DNA of 64,000 bases from Pseudomonas rhodesiae. GTDB lineage: Bacteria > Pseudomonadota > Gammaproteobacteria > Pseudomonadales > Pseudomonadaceae. Position 1 is the first letter of the stretch. Each line of letters opens with the position of its first letter. The notes under the pieces were generated by a model, which worked only from the letters and a program-made list of their open reading frames with translations, was not told the origin of the DNA and did no database searches. Where the stretch lies: contig NZ_VFEU01000001.1 in assembly GCF_007858255.1 (NCBI RefSeq), forward strand, positions 248,001 to 312,000. Direction: 5' to 3'. Shown here piece after piece: positions 1 through 8,915 of this stretch. Made by a program: the position numbers and the translations under genes.

Positions 1-30
1 ATGTCAGTCAGCTTATCTGTAACTGGCCCG

Positions 31-60
31 CCACTATCGGGGGCAAGCCCCTCCCACATT
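31..60. repeat. REP element, single half
   Basis: This short segment carries the CTATCGGGGGCAAGCCCCTC core also seen at about 4451-4478 and 59082-59111. It lies just past the 3' end of the chemotaxis receptor. The partner half expected of a REPIN is not visible and may lie before the window start. Confidence 0.75.
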
Positions 61-78
61 TCAAGCCAGTGCAGGCAG

Positions 79-1704
79 TTAGAGGCGGAAGCGGCCTACC
101 ATGCCGTTCAAATCCACCGCCAGGCGCGACAGCTCACCGCTGGCCGCGCTGGTCTGGCTGGCCCCGGTGGCCGATTGCACCGACAAATCACGAATGTTCA
201 CCAGGTTGCGGTCCACTTCCCGCGCCACCTGCGCCTGCTCTTCCGCTGCGCTGGCGATCACGAGGTTGCGTTCGTTGATCTCGACGACCGCGCTGTTGAT
301 GGTTTCCAGGGACAGCCCTGCACCTTTGGCGATGTTCAGCGTCGATTCCGCGCGCTCGGTGCTGTTGCGCATCGAATCCACCGCGTGCTCGGTGCCGGAT
401 TGGATGCTGCCGATCATCCGCTCGATCTCGCTGGTGGACTGTTGGGTGCGATGGGCCAGGGCACGGACCTCATCGGCGACCACCGCAAATCCACGCCCGG
501 CTTCACCGGCACGGGCGGCCTCAATGGCGGCGTTCAGAGCCAGCAGGTTGGTTTGGTCGGCCAGGCCGCGAATCACGTCCAGCACTTTGCCGATGTCCCG
601 CGACTCAGTGGCCAGGTCACCGATCAAGGTGGCGGTGGCCTGCACGTCGCCGCTCATACGCTCGATGGCGCTGACGGTTTCCTGCACCAGATCGCGGCCG
701 TCGCCGGCGGAGGCGGTGGCGTTGCGTGAGGCTTCGGAGGTGCTCACGGCATTGCGCGCGACTTCCTCGACGGCGCTGGTCATTTCGTTGACCGCGGTGG
801 CGGCCTGTTCAATTTCGTTGTTCTGTCGGGTCAGGCCGCGCGCGCTTTCGTCGGTGACCGCGTTCAGCTCTTCTGCCGCCGACGCCAACTGACTGGCCGA
901 GCCGGCGATGCGTTGCAGGGTGTCGCGCAGTTTGGTCTGCATCTTGGCCATGGCGGCGAGCAGGCGGCCGGCTTCGTCGCTGCCGTCGACCTGGACCGGC
1001 TGCGTCAGGTTACCCTCGGCGATGGTCTCGGCGGCATTCAATGCCTGGGAAATCGGCACGGTGATGCTGCGGGTCAGTAGCCAAGCGAACAGCATTGTCA
1101 GCGCTGTGGCGATCACCAGCAAACCCACCACCAGGTCAACGGCCAGGTCGTATTGGTCTTTAGCTTCCTGGTTGGTTGCCAACGCCATGGTGTTGTTGAT
1201 ATCCAACAGACGCGTCAGCACCGCGTTGACTTGCTCCGAGTTGCTCAGCAACTCAGTGTTAAGCAGGTTGCGCAGCTCATCTATCTGATTGGCCTGGGAC
1301 AGGCTCTTCATGCGGGCTTCGATCTGGTGGTACTGGCCAAGCAGTCGCACATATTCATCGTACGCAGCGCGCTCTTCGCGGCTTTCAATCAGCTTTTCGT
1401 AGGTAGCCTGTGCGGTGCGGATCTGCTGGTTGCGCAGTTCGAACGCTTCCAGGGTTTTTTGCTGCACGTCCGGTTCACGATTGGTCAACAGGCGGTATGA
1501 CAGTACCCGCAGGCGCAGGGTCAGTTGGGTGAATTCATCCAGTGCGCGAATGCTTGGCACGCTGGAGAGGGTGATGTCTTCGGTGGCGGCCCGGATCTTA
1601 CTCATCTGGTTCAAGGCGAAAACACCGAGAAACAACATGAGGGCACCAATCAACGCAAACCCAAGGAAAGCCCTCGGAGCGATATTCATATTACGAAGCG
1701 ACAT
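79..1704 (-). CDS. methyl-accepting chemotaxis protein
   Basis: A 541-residue inner-membrane chemoreceptor. Residues about 11-32 form the first membrane helix. A periplasmic four-helix-bundle-type sensor region follows to about 187, then a second membrane helix at about 188-211, a HAMP linker, and a long cytoplasmic coiled coil. The highly conserved signalling tip is present ([19 protein letters not shown], then [15 protein letters not shown]), so it should dock CheA/CheW. There is no C-terminal pentapeptide for CheR/CheB tethering. The ligand cannot be read from sequence. It stands alone and transcribes toward the window start. The ATG at 1704 opens with [11 protein letters not shown], a normal basic segment before the first helix. 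Confidence 0.95.
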   Translation of the reverse strand: MSLRNMNIAPRAFLGFALIGALMLFLGVFALNQMSKIRAATEDITLSSVPSIRALDEFTQLTLRLRVLSYRLLTNREPDVQQKTLEAFELRNQQIRTAQATYEKLIESREERAAYDEYVRLLGQYHQIEARMKSLSQANQIDELRNLLNTELLSNSEQVNAVLTRLLDINNTMALATNQEAKDQYDLAVDLVVGLLVIATALTMLFAWLLTRSITVPISQALNAAETIAEGNLTQPVQVDGSDEAGRLLAAMAKMQTKLRDTLQRIAGSASQLASAAEELNAVTDESARGLTRQNNEIEQAATAVNEMTSAVEEVARNAVSTSEASRNATASAGDGRDLVQETVSAIERMSGDVQATATLIGDLATESRDIGKVLDVIRGLADQTNLLALNAAIEAARAGEAGRGFAVVADEVRALAHRTQQSTSEIERMIGSIQSGTEHAVDSMRNSTERAESTLNIAKGAGLSLETINSAVVEINERNLVIASAAEEQAQVAREVDRNLVNIRDLSVQSATGASQTSAASGELSRLAVDLNGMVGRFRL

Positions 1705-1878
1705 GCTGGAATCCTGGAAGGAGCGCGATCCGTGCGGCCTTGAGACGGGGTGTGCATCGCTATCGGTCGTACGACTAAAGTCTAAAGGGTTCTGTGCGTT
1801 TTTGTCGCACCTGACGAGGGGTTGGACGGATTCAGGAACCAGATGGGGGAAATGCAGTCACTAAGGCTCGAAAGTGTG

Positions 1879-1924
1879 GCCCGGCCCTTGAAAAACCGGG
1901 CTGCGCGCCAGGGATAAGCCTGGC
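1879..1924. other. two adjacent small hairpins in the MCP/coiled-coil gap
   Basis: The 276-base gap between the divergent genes at 1704 and 1981 must hold both promoters. It contains GCCCGG/CCGGGC (1879-1884 with 1896-1901) followed by GCCAGG/CCTGGC (1907-1912 with 1919-1924). They could shape the leader of the downstream small gene. No T-run follows, so a terminator is not supported. Confidence 0.3.
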
Positions 1925-1980
1925 ATCCGAGGTGAATTTTCTTTATCGTCACCGCCCTTTAAAACGCTCGAGAAATCAAA

Positions 1981-2211
1981 ATGTTAGAAGCATCCCTCAG
2001 CCAATTGGAACAACTGGTCAGTGACCTGGTACAGCAAAACCAGGAGCTGCTGGGCAGCAATGAATCCCTCAAGGCAGAACTTGCCCGCGCCAAGGATGAA
2101 AACGACAGCCTGCAACTGAACCTGATGGAGCAGGAAGAAAAACACGGCGCCACTGCCGCGCGTATCCAGGCATTGGTTGAGCGCGTGAGCGCAGGTCCCG
2201 TGGGCGCATGA
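1981..2211 (+). CDS. small coiled-coil protein (TIGR02449/ZapB-like)
   Basis: A 76-residue protein that is almost entirely a predicted coiled coil with heptad leucines (LSQLEQLVSDLVQQNQELL). It resembles the short TIGR02449/ZapB-like proteins found before zapA in pseudomonads. Its stop overlaps the start of the ZapA-like gene in an ATGA junction (2208-2211), so the two are translationally coupled and probably act together at the division ring. No strong Shine-Dalgarno precedes the ATG, only GAG about 9 bases upstream. The function is inferred from the neighbour and the coiled coil. Confidence 0.8.
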   Translation: MLEASLSQLEQLVSDLVQQNQELLGSNESLKAELARAKDENDSLQLNLMEQEEKHGATAARIQALVERVSAGPVGA

Positions 2212-2498
2212 ACGAAGGGATAAAGGTCGTTTCGATTCTCGGAGAGGATTACTCGATCAAGGCGCCGCCCGGGGAGGACAAAACCCTGATGCACGCCGTG
2301 ACCATGCTCAAGGCTTCCCTGGCCACTACCAAGAAAAAGTACCCGACCCTGATCGGTGACAAATTACTGGTGCTGGCGGCGCTGAACCTGTGCGCCGAGC
2401 AGATCGAAATGCAGCAGGCTCATCAGCAGGAACTCGACCGTTACCAAGAGCAAGTCAGCGCCACGGTCGAGGTGATTTCCAAGGCGATCCAGCCTTAG
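2208..2498 (+). CDS. ZapA-like cell division protein
   Basis: A 96-residue protein with the ZapA layout. An N-terminal strand (VVSILGEDYSIKAPPGED) resembles the family's V-x-I-L-G-x-x-Y motif and is followed by a long helix ending in a coiled coil. ZapA proteins cross-link FtsZ filaments. The best-known Pseudomonas zapA sits next to 6S RNA, which is absent here, so this may be a second paralogue. Its TAG stop overlaps the TAA stop of the converging acyl-CoA dehydrogenase by 4 bases, leaving no room for a terminator between them. Confidence 0.8.
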   Translation: MNEGIKVVSILGEDYSIKAPPGEDKTLMHAVTMLKASLATTKKKYPTLIGDKLLVLAALNLCAEQIEMQQAHQQELDRYQEQVSATVEVISKAIQP

Positions 2499-4297
2499 AA
2501 CCATTCATCCTGCATCCCCAGGCACGTATCGTCCCGTGCTTCCAGAATCGCCAGTTCATGATGGCAGCTCGGTACTTCCCAGGTCAGGAAATACCGGGCG
2601 GCCTGGAGCTTGCCTTTATAGAACCCTGCATCCGCTGTATTGCCCTTGGCCAGTCCTTCTTCGGCGCGAATCGCTTGTTCCAGCCAGCGCCAGCCAATTA
2701 CCGTATGCCCGAACACCTTCAGGTACAGCGCCGAGTTCGCCAGGCTGCTGTTGACTTTGCCTTGGGCGAGGTCCGTCAACAGGCCGAGGGTGACGCTTTG
2801 CAGTCTGTTAAGCAGGTGTTCCAGCGGTTCACGCAACGCGGTGAGTGACGGGTACTGCTGGGCCCGCGCGCCGGTGTCGGCGATCAGGCGGATCAGTTGC
2901 TTGAGCCCCGCGCCGCCGTTCTGCGCCAGCTTGCGCCCCAGCAAGTCCAGGGATTGGATGCCATGGGTGCCCTCGTGGATCGGGTTCAAACGGTTGTCAC
3001 GGTAGTACTGCTCCACCGGGTATTCACGGGTGTAGCCGTGGCCGCCGAGAATCTGGATCGCCAGCTCGTTGGCCTTGAGGCAGAACTCCGATGGCCAGGA
3101 TTTGACGATAGGGGTGAGCAGGTCCAGCAATTCGTGGGCCTGTTTGCGTTCCGCTTCATCGGCCAGGGTGGTGGTGTCATCGAACAAGCGCGCCGCGTAC
3201 AGGCCCAGATCGAAGGCACCTTCCACGTAGGACTTTTGCGTCAGCAGCATGCGCTTGATGTCCGCGTGCTGAATGATCGAGACCGGCGCAGTCGTAGGAT
3301 CTTTACTGTCGGGCAGACGACCTTGCGGGCGTTCGCGGGCGTATTCCAGCGAGTACAGGTAGCCGGCGTAGCCGAGCATCACCGCGCCCATGCCCACGCC
3401 GATGCGCGCCTCGTTCATCATCTGGAACATGCAGCTCAGGCCCTGGTGCGGCTTGCCCACCAGATAGCCCACGCAGTTGCCGTTGTCGCCGAAATTCAGC
3501 GCCGTGGACGTGGTGCCGCGCCAGCCCATCTTGTGAAACAGCCCCGCCAGCAACACATCGTTACGCGCGCCCAGGCTACCGTCGTCGTTGACCAGGAATT
3601 TAGGCACGATAAACAGCGAAATGCCCTTCACCCCCGGCGGCGCATCCGGCAACTTGGCCAGCACCATGTGCACGATGTTTTCCGACAGCGGATGATCGCC
3701 GCCGGAAATAAAGATCTTGTTGCCTTTGAGGCGATAGGTGCCGTCGGCCGCAGGTTCGGCGCGTGTACGAATATCCGACAGCGACGAGCCTGCATGGGGC
3801 TCGGTCAACGCCATGGTGCCGAAGAAGCGCCCCTCGATCATGGGCTGCAAGAAGCGCTGTTTCTGCTCTTCAGTACCGAAGCTTTCGATCAGGTTGGCCG
3901 CGCCCATGGTCAGGAACGGATACGACGTGGACGCCGCGTTGGCCGACTGAAAGTGCGCAAAACAGGCTTGGGACAGCAGGGTCGGCAATTGCATGCCGCC
4001 GGCCTCGAAGCTACGCGCCGCGTTGAGAAAACCGGCCTCTAGAAACGCATCCACGGCCGGTTTGACCTCCGGGATCAGGATGGCTTTGCCGTCCTCGTAG
4101 CGCGGTTCGTTTTCGTCGTTTTTACGGTTATGGGGCGCGAAGTACTTTTCGGCGATGCTGCGCGCGGTGCTGATGGCCGCATCGAAGGTTTCGCGGTTGT
4201 GCTCGGCAAACCGCTCACGCTGGGTCAGGCCCTCGGCATCGAGGACTTCGTACAGCTCGAAAGCCAGATTGCGGGAACTGAGCAGCGTCTCGGACAT
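2495..4297 (-). CDS. acyl-CoA dehydrogenase, 600-residue type
   Basis: An FAD-dependent acyl-CoA dehydrogenase that would oxidise an acyl-CoA thioester to the 2-enoyl-CoA. Family motifs are clear: TEPHAGSSLSDI and FISGGDH in the central domain, and NPIHEGTHGIQSLDLLGRK near residues 420-440, which carries the expected catalytic glutamate. At 600 residues it is longer than the usual 380-400 and has the C-terminal extension of the 3-methylmercaptopropionyl-CoA (DmdC)-like subfamily. The true substrate is not evident. It lies beside putA but on its own, with a REPIN between them. Confidence 0.92.
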   Translation of the reverse strand: MSETLLSSRNLAFELYEVLDAEGLTQRERFAEHNRETFDAAISTARSIAEKYFAPHNRKNDENEPRYEDGKAILIPEVKPAVDAFLEAGFLNAARSFEAGGMQLPTLLSQACFAHFQSANAASTSYPFLTMGAANLIESFGTEEQKQRFLQPMIEGRFFGTMALTEPHAGSSLSDIRTRAEPAADGTYRLKGNKIFISGGDHPLSENIVHMVLAKLPDAPPGVKGISLFIVPKFLVNDDGSLGARNDVLLAGLFHKMGWRGTTSTALNFGDNGNCVGYLVGKPHQGLSCMFQMMNEARIGVGMGAVMLGYAGYLYSLEYARERPQGRLPDSKDPTTAPVSIIQHADIKRMLLTQKSYVEGAFDLGLYAARLFDDTTTLADEAERKQAHELLDLLTPIVKSWPSEFCLKANELAIQILGGHGYTREYPVEQYYRDNRLNPIHEGTHGIQSLDLLGRKLAQNGGAGLKQLIRLIADTGARAQQYPSLTALREPLEHLLNRLQSVTLGLLTDLAQGKVNSSLANSALYLKVFGHTVIGWRWLEQAIRAEEGLAKGNTADAGFYKGKLQAARYFLTWEVPSCHHELAILEARDDTCLGMQDEWF

Positions 4298-4385
4298 GGC
4301 GGATTACCTTTAGAGGAATTGGCCCGAGTCTAAGCGTGCGAATTAAGGGTGAATAGCAAGATTGATCTAAGTGATGGAGCGGCAG

Positions 4386-4478
4386 AATGTGGGAGGGGGC
4401 TTGCCCCCGATAGCAGTGTGTCAGTGCCCGAGGTACTGACTGATACTCCACTATCAGGGGCAAGCCCCCTCCCAGATT
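4386..4478. repeat. REPIN: inverted pair of REP sequences
   Basis: The left half reads GTGGGAGGGGGCTTGCCCCC and continues GATAG. The right half is its near reverse complement (CTATCAGGGG, then CAAGCCCCCTCCCA). About 40 bases separate them, the classic REPIN arrangement mobilised in trans by RAYT transposases. It sits in the gap between putA and the acyl-CoA dehydrogenase. Confidence 0.9.
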
Positions 4479-4501
4479 GTCTAGCGGTATTTCTTTCAGG
4501 G

Positions 4502-7500
4502 TTAGCCGATGGTCATCAGGCTGGCGTTACCGCCCGCCGCAGCGGTGTTGACGCTCAACGCTCGCTCAATCACCAGGCGCTCCAACGCAATGGAAGTTTC
4601 GCCCTGGGACAAACCATGCACGCCGACAATCGCCCCACCACGCTGCGCCACTTGCTGGCACACCGCGCGCAATTGGTCGGAGTCGCCGTGGTGCAGAACG
4701 GCATCGAACACCACGTCGTCCTTGGTCCAATCGGCCACGCGCTTGATCTTCGCCTGAATGTCCTTCGGCAGGCGTGGGAACAAGGCCTTGGTCAGGTCGG
4801 TTTCCGGCCATACTGCCGAGCCACCCACCGCCAGTACCGCAGCCAACTGAGTCAGCAGGTCACCTTCTACGTCCGCCAGGCACAGCACATGCTCGCGGGG
4901 CAAGATGGCGTAGCTGTTGCGCTCGCCGGTGGGGCCTGTCAGTTGGCGGGTGATGCCGCTTTGCGATTGCGCGGCGAACTGGCTGCACAGCACGCTCAGC
5001 TCGCTGAACTTTTGGCTGTCGGCCCAGGCTTTAAGGGCTGTCAGCGGTTGGCTCATGGCATCGCGCAGACGTACGTCCGGCGCCGCCAACTTGTCGGCGC
5101 GCACGAAGGATTGTTCGATTGCATCGGTAGGACGAGTCGACAGCAAACGGTACAGGTACAGTGGGCCACCGGCTTTCGGGCCAGTCCCCGACAGGCCTTC
5201 GCCGCCGAACGGCTGCACGCCGACCACGGCACCCACGATGTTGCGGTTGACGTAGACGTTACCGGCGTGAACGTTGTCGATCACTTTGGCGATGGTCTCG
5301 TCGATGCGCGTGTGCACGCCAAGGGTCAGGCCGTAGCCGGACGCATTGATCTGGCCGATCAACTGGTCGATCTCTTTACGCTTGTAGCGGACTACGTGCA
5401 GTACCGGGCCGAAGATCTCGCGTTGCAGCTCGTCGAAGCTTTCCAGTTCGATCAGGGTGGGCATCACAAAGGTGCCGCGCTTGATTTCTTCGGCGTCGGC
5501 GATCGCCACCTGATACACGTTGCGGCCTTTGTCGCGCATGGCCTGGATGTGCTTCTCGATGCCGGCCTTGGCTTCGGCGTCGATCACCGGGCCGATGTCC
5601 ACGGACAGGCGCTCCGGGTTGCCCAGGCGGCATTCAGCCATGGCGCCCTTGAGCATTTCGATGACGCGGTCTGCCGAATCTTCCTGCAGGCACAGCACGC
5701 GCAGGGCCGAGCAACGCTGGCCGGCGCTGTCGAAGGCCGACGACACCACGTCGATCACTACTTGTTCAGTGAGTGCGGAGGAGTCGACGATCATCGCGTT
5801 CTGGCCACCGGTTTCGGCGATCAGCGGGATCGGACGACCCTGGGCATCCAGGCGACCGGCCACATTGCGCTGCAGCAGGCGCGCCACTTCGGTGGAACCG
5901 GTGAACATCACGCCTTTGACGCGATCATCACCCACCAGGCGGGCGCCGACGGTTTCGCCCTGGCCCGGCAGCAGTTGCAGCACGCCTTCCGGAATACCGG
6001 CTTCCAGCAGGATGCGCACGGCCTGGGCTGCCACCAGCGGGGTTTGCTCGGCAGGCTTGGCCAGTACCGGGTTGCCGGCGGCCAGTGCCGCGGCGACTTG
6101 ACCACTGAAGATCGCCAGCGGGAAGTTCCACGGGCTGATGCACACCACCGGGCCCAGTGGGCGGTGGGCGTCGTTGGTGAAATCGTTGCGCGCCTGCACC
6201 GCGTAGTAGCGCAGGAAGTCCACGGCTTCACGCACTTCGGCGATGGCGTTGGCAAAGGTCTTGCCGGCTTCGCGGGCCAGCAGCCCCATCAATGGCTGGA
6301 TCTCGCCTTCCATCAGGTCGGCGGCGCGTTCCAGAATCGCGGCGCGCTCGGCCGGCGGGGTGGCCTGCCAGATCGGGCCGGCATTGATCGCGCATTGGAT
6401 GGCGTTGTCGACGTCTTCGACGGTGGCTTCCTGAACCTGACCGACCACATCGCGCAGGTCGGACGGGTTCAATACCGCGGTCGACGTTTGCTCGCTGGAC
6501 GCGCAACCAAGCATTGGTGCGGCTTTCCAGTTGTTGTGGGCCGTGGCCAGCAGGGCGCAGGACAACGAGGCCAGGCGGTGTTCGTTGGCCAGGTCGATAC
6601 CGGCCGAGTTGGCGCGGTCGCTGCCATACAGATCGCGCGGCAGCGGAATGCGTGGGTGCGGCAAGCCGAAGCCGCCTTCCACCGTCGCCATTTGCTCGAT
6701 GCTGGCCACTGGGTCGGCTACCAGCTCCTGGATCGAAATCGACTGGTCGGCGATACGGTTGACGAACGAGGTGTTCGCGCCGTTTTCCAACAGCCGACGT
6801 ACCAGGTAGGCCAAGAGTGTTTCATGGGTGCCGACCGGGGCGTACACGCGGCACGGACGGTTCAGCTTGCCGTCGGCAACCTTGCCGACTACCTGCTCGT
6901 ACAGCGGTTCGCCCATGCCGTGCAGGCACTGGAACTCGTACTGGCCGGGGTAATAGTTCTGACCGGCGATATGGTAAATGGCCGACAAGGTGTGGGCGTT
7001 ATGCGTGGCGAACTGCGGGTAGATGACTTCCGGCACCGACAGCAGTTTGCGCGCGCAAGCGATGTAGGAAACGTCGGTGTACACCTTGCGGGTGTACACC
7101 GGGTAGCCTTCCAGGCCTTCGACCTGGGCGCGCTTGATTTCGCTGTCCCAGTACGCGCCTTTTACCAGGCGGATCATCAGGCGGTGGCGGCTGCGGCGGG
7201 CCAGGTCGATCACGTAATCGATCACGTACGGGCAACGCTTCTGGTAAGCCTGGATCACGAAGCCGATGCCGTTCCAGCCGGTCAGTTGCGGCTCGAAGCA
7301 CAGGCGTTCCAGCAGATCCAAGGACAATTCCAGGCGGTCGGCTTCTTCGGCATCGATGTTCAGGCCGATGTCGTACTGCTTGGCCAGCAGAGTCAGGGAC
7401 AGCAGGCGCGGGTACAGCTCGTCCATCACGCGCTCGTACTGCGCACGGCTGTAACGCGGGTGCAGCGCCGACAGCTTGATGGAAATGCCCGGGCCTTCAT

Positions 7501-8455
7501 AAATCCCACGGCCGTGGGAGGCTTTGCCGATGGAGTGAATAGCTTGTTCGTACGAGGCCAGGTATTTCTGGGCGTCGTGTTCTGTGAGGGCGGCCTCACC
7601 GAGCATGTCGTAGGAATAGCGGAAGCCTTTGCTTTCGAATTTGCTCGCATTGGCTAACGCTTCGGCGATGGTCTCGCCGGTGACGAACTGTTCGCCCATC
7701 AAGCGCATGGCCATGTCGACGCCCTTGCGGATCATCGGTTCGCCGCTCTTGCCGATGATGCGGCTCAGGGAAGAGGTCAGGCCGGCTTCGTTATGGGTAG
7801 AGACCAGTTTGCCGGTCAGCAGCAGGCCCCAGGTCGCGGCGTTGACGAACAGCGACGGGCTGTTGCCCAGGTGCGGCTGCCAGTTGCCGGTGCTGATCTT
7901 GTCGCGGATCAGCGCGTCGCGGGTGCCCTTGTCCGGGATGCGCAGCAGCGCTTCGGCCAGGCACATCAGCGCCACGCCTTCCTGGGAGGACAGGGAAAAT
8001 TCTTGCAGCAGGCCCTGAACAATCCCGGCACGGCCGCCGACACTTTTCTGATTGCGCAATTTCTCGGCAATGGTAGCGGCCAGTTTGTTGGTGGCTTCGG
8101 CCATTGGCGCTGGGAGGCGGGCCTGTTCGATCAGCATCGGCACCACTTCCGGCTCGGGGCGACGGTAAGCGGCGGTGATCGACGCGCGCAGTACGGACTG
8201 CGGCAGGATGCTTTCGGCGAACTCAAGGAAGCACTGGTGAGCGTGGTCGGTCTGGACCTCGCCTACGTCGTCTGCGTCCTTGCTGCTCAAACCATTGAGT
8301 TCGGTCAGGGTTGCACCACCCTCCAGTTTCTCCAGGTAATTGAAAATCGCCTGCTTGATCAGCCAGTGCGGCGTGCGATCAATGGAGGTCGCGGCAGCCT
8401 TCAGGCGTTCGCGGGTCGGGTCGTCGAGTTTGACCCCAAGGGTGGTCGTCGCCAT
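4502..8455 (-). CDS. putA: bifunctional proline dehydrogenase / P5C dehydrogenase and put repressor PutA
   Basis: A trifunctional 1317-residue PutA that converts proline to glutamate in two steps. Residues 1-47 look like a ribbon-helix-helix DNA-binding domain (MATTTLGVKLDDPTRERLKA). The middle is an FAD proline dehydrogenase barrel (GPGISIKLSALHPRY). The C-terminal half is an aldehyde dehydrogenase with the glutamate of AETGGQN near 880 and the nucleophile of GQRCSA near 913. The start at 8455 gives the usual family length and has GAGGA upstream; the in-frame ATG at 8491 is less likely. The divergent partner is putP. The RHH domain and the five GTTGCA motifs upstream suggest PutA represses both genes when proline is absent. 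Confidence 0.97.
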   Translation of the reverse strand: MATTTLGVKLDDPTRERLKAAATSIDRTPHWLIKQAIFNYLEKLEGGATLTELNGLSSKDADDVGEVQTDHAHQCFLEFAESILPQSVLRASITAAYRRPEPEVVPMLIEQARLPAPMAEATNKLAATIAEKLRNQKSVGGRAGIVQGLLQEFSLSSQEGVALMCLAEALLRIPDKGTRDALIRDKISTGNWQPHLGNSPSLFVNAATWGLLLTGKLVSTHNEAGLTSSLSRIIGKSGEPMIRKGVDMAMRLMGEQFVTGETIAEALANASKFESKGFRYSYDMLGEAALTEHDAQKYLASYEQAIHSIGKASHGRGIYEGPGISIKLSALHPRYSRAQYERVMDELYPRLLSLTLLAKQYDIGLNIDAEEADRLELSLDLLERLCFEPQLTGWNGIGFVIQAYQKRCPYVIDYVIDLARRSRHRLMIRLVKGAYWDSEIKRAQVEGLEGYPVYTRKVYTDVSYIACARKLLSVPEVIYPQFATHNAHTLSAIYHIAGQNYYPGQYEFQCLHGMGEPLYEQVVGKVADGKLNRPCRVYAPVGTHETLLAYLVRRLLENGANTSFVNRIADQSISIQELVADPVASIEQMATVEGGFGLPHPRIPLPRDLYGSDRANSAGIDLANEHRLASLSCALLATAHNNWKAAPMLGCASSEQTSTAVLNPSDLRDVVGQVQEATVEDVDNAIQCAINAGPIWQATPPAERAAILERAADLMEGEIQPLMGLLAREAGKTFANAIAEVREAVDFLRYYAVQARNDFTNDAHRPLGPVVCISPWNFPLAIFSGQVAAALAAGNPVLAKPAEQTPLVAAQAVRILLEAGIPEGVLQLLPGQGETVGARLVGDDRVKGVMFTGSTEVARLLQRNVAGRLDAQGRPIPLIAETGGQNAMIVDSSALTEQVVIDVVSSAFDSAGQRCSALRVLCLQEDSADRVIEMLKGAMAECRLGNPERLSVDIGPVIDAEAKAGIEKHIQAMRDKGRNVYQVAIADAEEIKRGTFVMPTLIELESFDELQREIFGPVLHVVRYKRKEIDQLIGQINASGYGLTLGVHTRIDETIAKVIDNVHAGNVYVNRNIVGAVVGVQPFGGEGLSGTGPKAGGPLYLYRLLSTRPTDAIEQSFVRADKLAAPDVRLRDAMSQPLTALKAWADSQKFSELSVLCSQFAAQSQSGITRQLTGPTGERNSYAILPREHVLCLADVEGDLLTQLAAVLAVGGSAVWPETDLTKALFPRLPKDIQAKIKRVADWTKDDVVFDAVLHHGDSDQLRAVCQQVAQRGGAIVGVHGLSQGETSIALERLVIERALSVNTAAAGGNASLMTIG

Positions 8456-8527
8456 TTTCTTATCCTCATGGGTGCCACTACCGAGTGGCATTAGCTGGCG
8501 GCAAGATTAGCTGTGCACATGCGCAGG

Positions 8528-8766
8528 TGCAACCGGGTGCAACCTTTTTTGTTAATGAAATTTTCGATGGTTCGTCGGAAATATTTAAGCCCTCAGCGTA
8601 ATGTGCTGCGCGCTGGTGCATTTGCTTCTGAGATCGGCTGTTTTTGCTCCGAAAGGGAGCAAAAACAGGGTGTTTTCCGCAAATTCACTCAAGGTGCAAC
8701 TTATTCGCGAGAAACTGGTTGCACCTGATTTGCTTTGTTGAATAGCATTCGCGGCCAAGGTGCAAC
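8528..8766. promoter_or_regulatory. five PutA-type GTTGCA operator motifs
   Basis: GTTGCA or its complement TGCAAC occurs at 8528-8533, 8538-8543, 8695-8700, 8718-8723 and 8761-8766. All fall in the 460-base gap between divergent putA and putP, and most sit in a GGTGCAAC context. GTTGCA is the core bound by the RHH domain of E. coli PutA, whose put control region is also described with several such sites. The first two are 10 bases apart, one helical turn, on the same face of the DNA. Confidence 0.8.
8638..8668. repeat. perfect 13-bp inverted repeat in putA-putP gap
   Basis: CTGTTTTTGCTCC (8638-8650) is an exact inverted copy of 8656-8668, with a 5-base loop (GAAAG). It lies between the PutA motifs and is not made of them. 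It could be an operator for another regulator or a hairpin in the putA leader transcript. Confidence 0.6.
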
Positions 8767-8915
8767 CAGCTTTCGGGTTTGGGGCATCGGCTGGCGGCTT
8801 TCCTGGGGAAACGCCAGTCATAAATGCGCGGCACGCGGGTTCGTCTACCCTTGCAAAAGGGTCGGCGCCTGACAGACCGCCGCTACATAAAAACAAAGCC
8901 AGGGCGTCACTTCTT

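Noticed and set aside
2499..2700. Possible 6S RNA after the ZapA-like gene
   Set aside because: The acyl-CoA dehydrogenase coding end overlaps the ZapA stop, so no RNA gene fits here.
4349..7657. A 1102-codon open frame on the plus strand antisense to putA
   Set aside because: It is a shadow of the GC-rich putA coding sequence; it has no family-like motifs and low-complexity composition.
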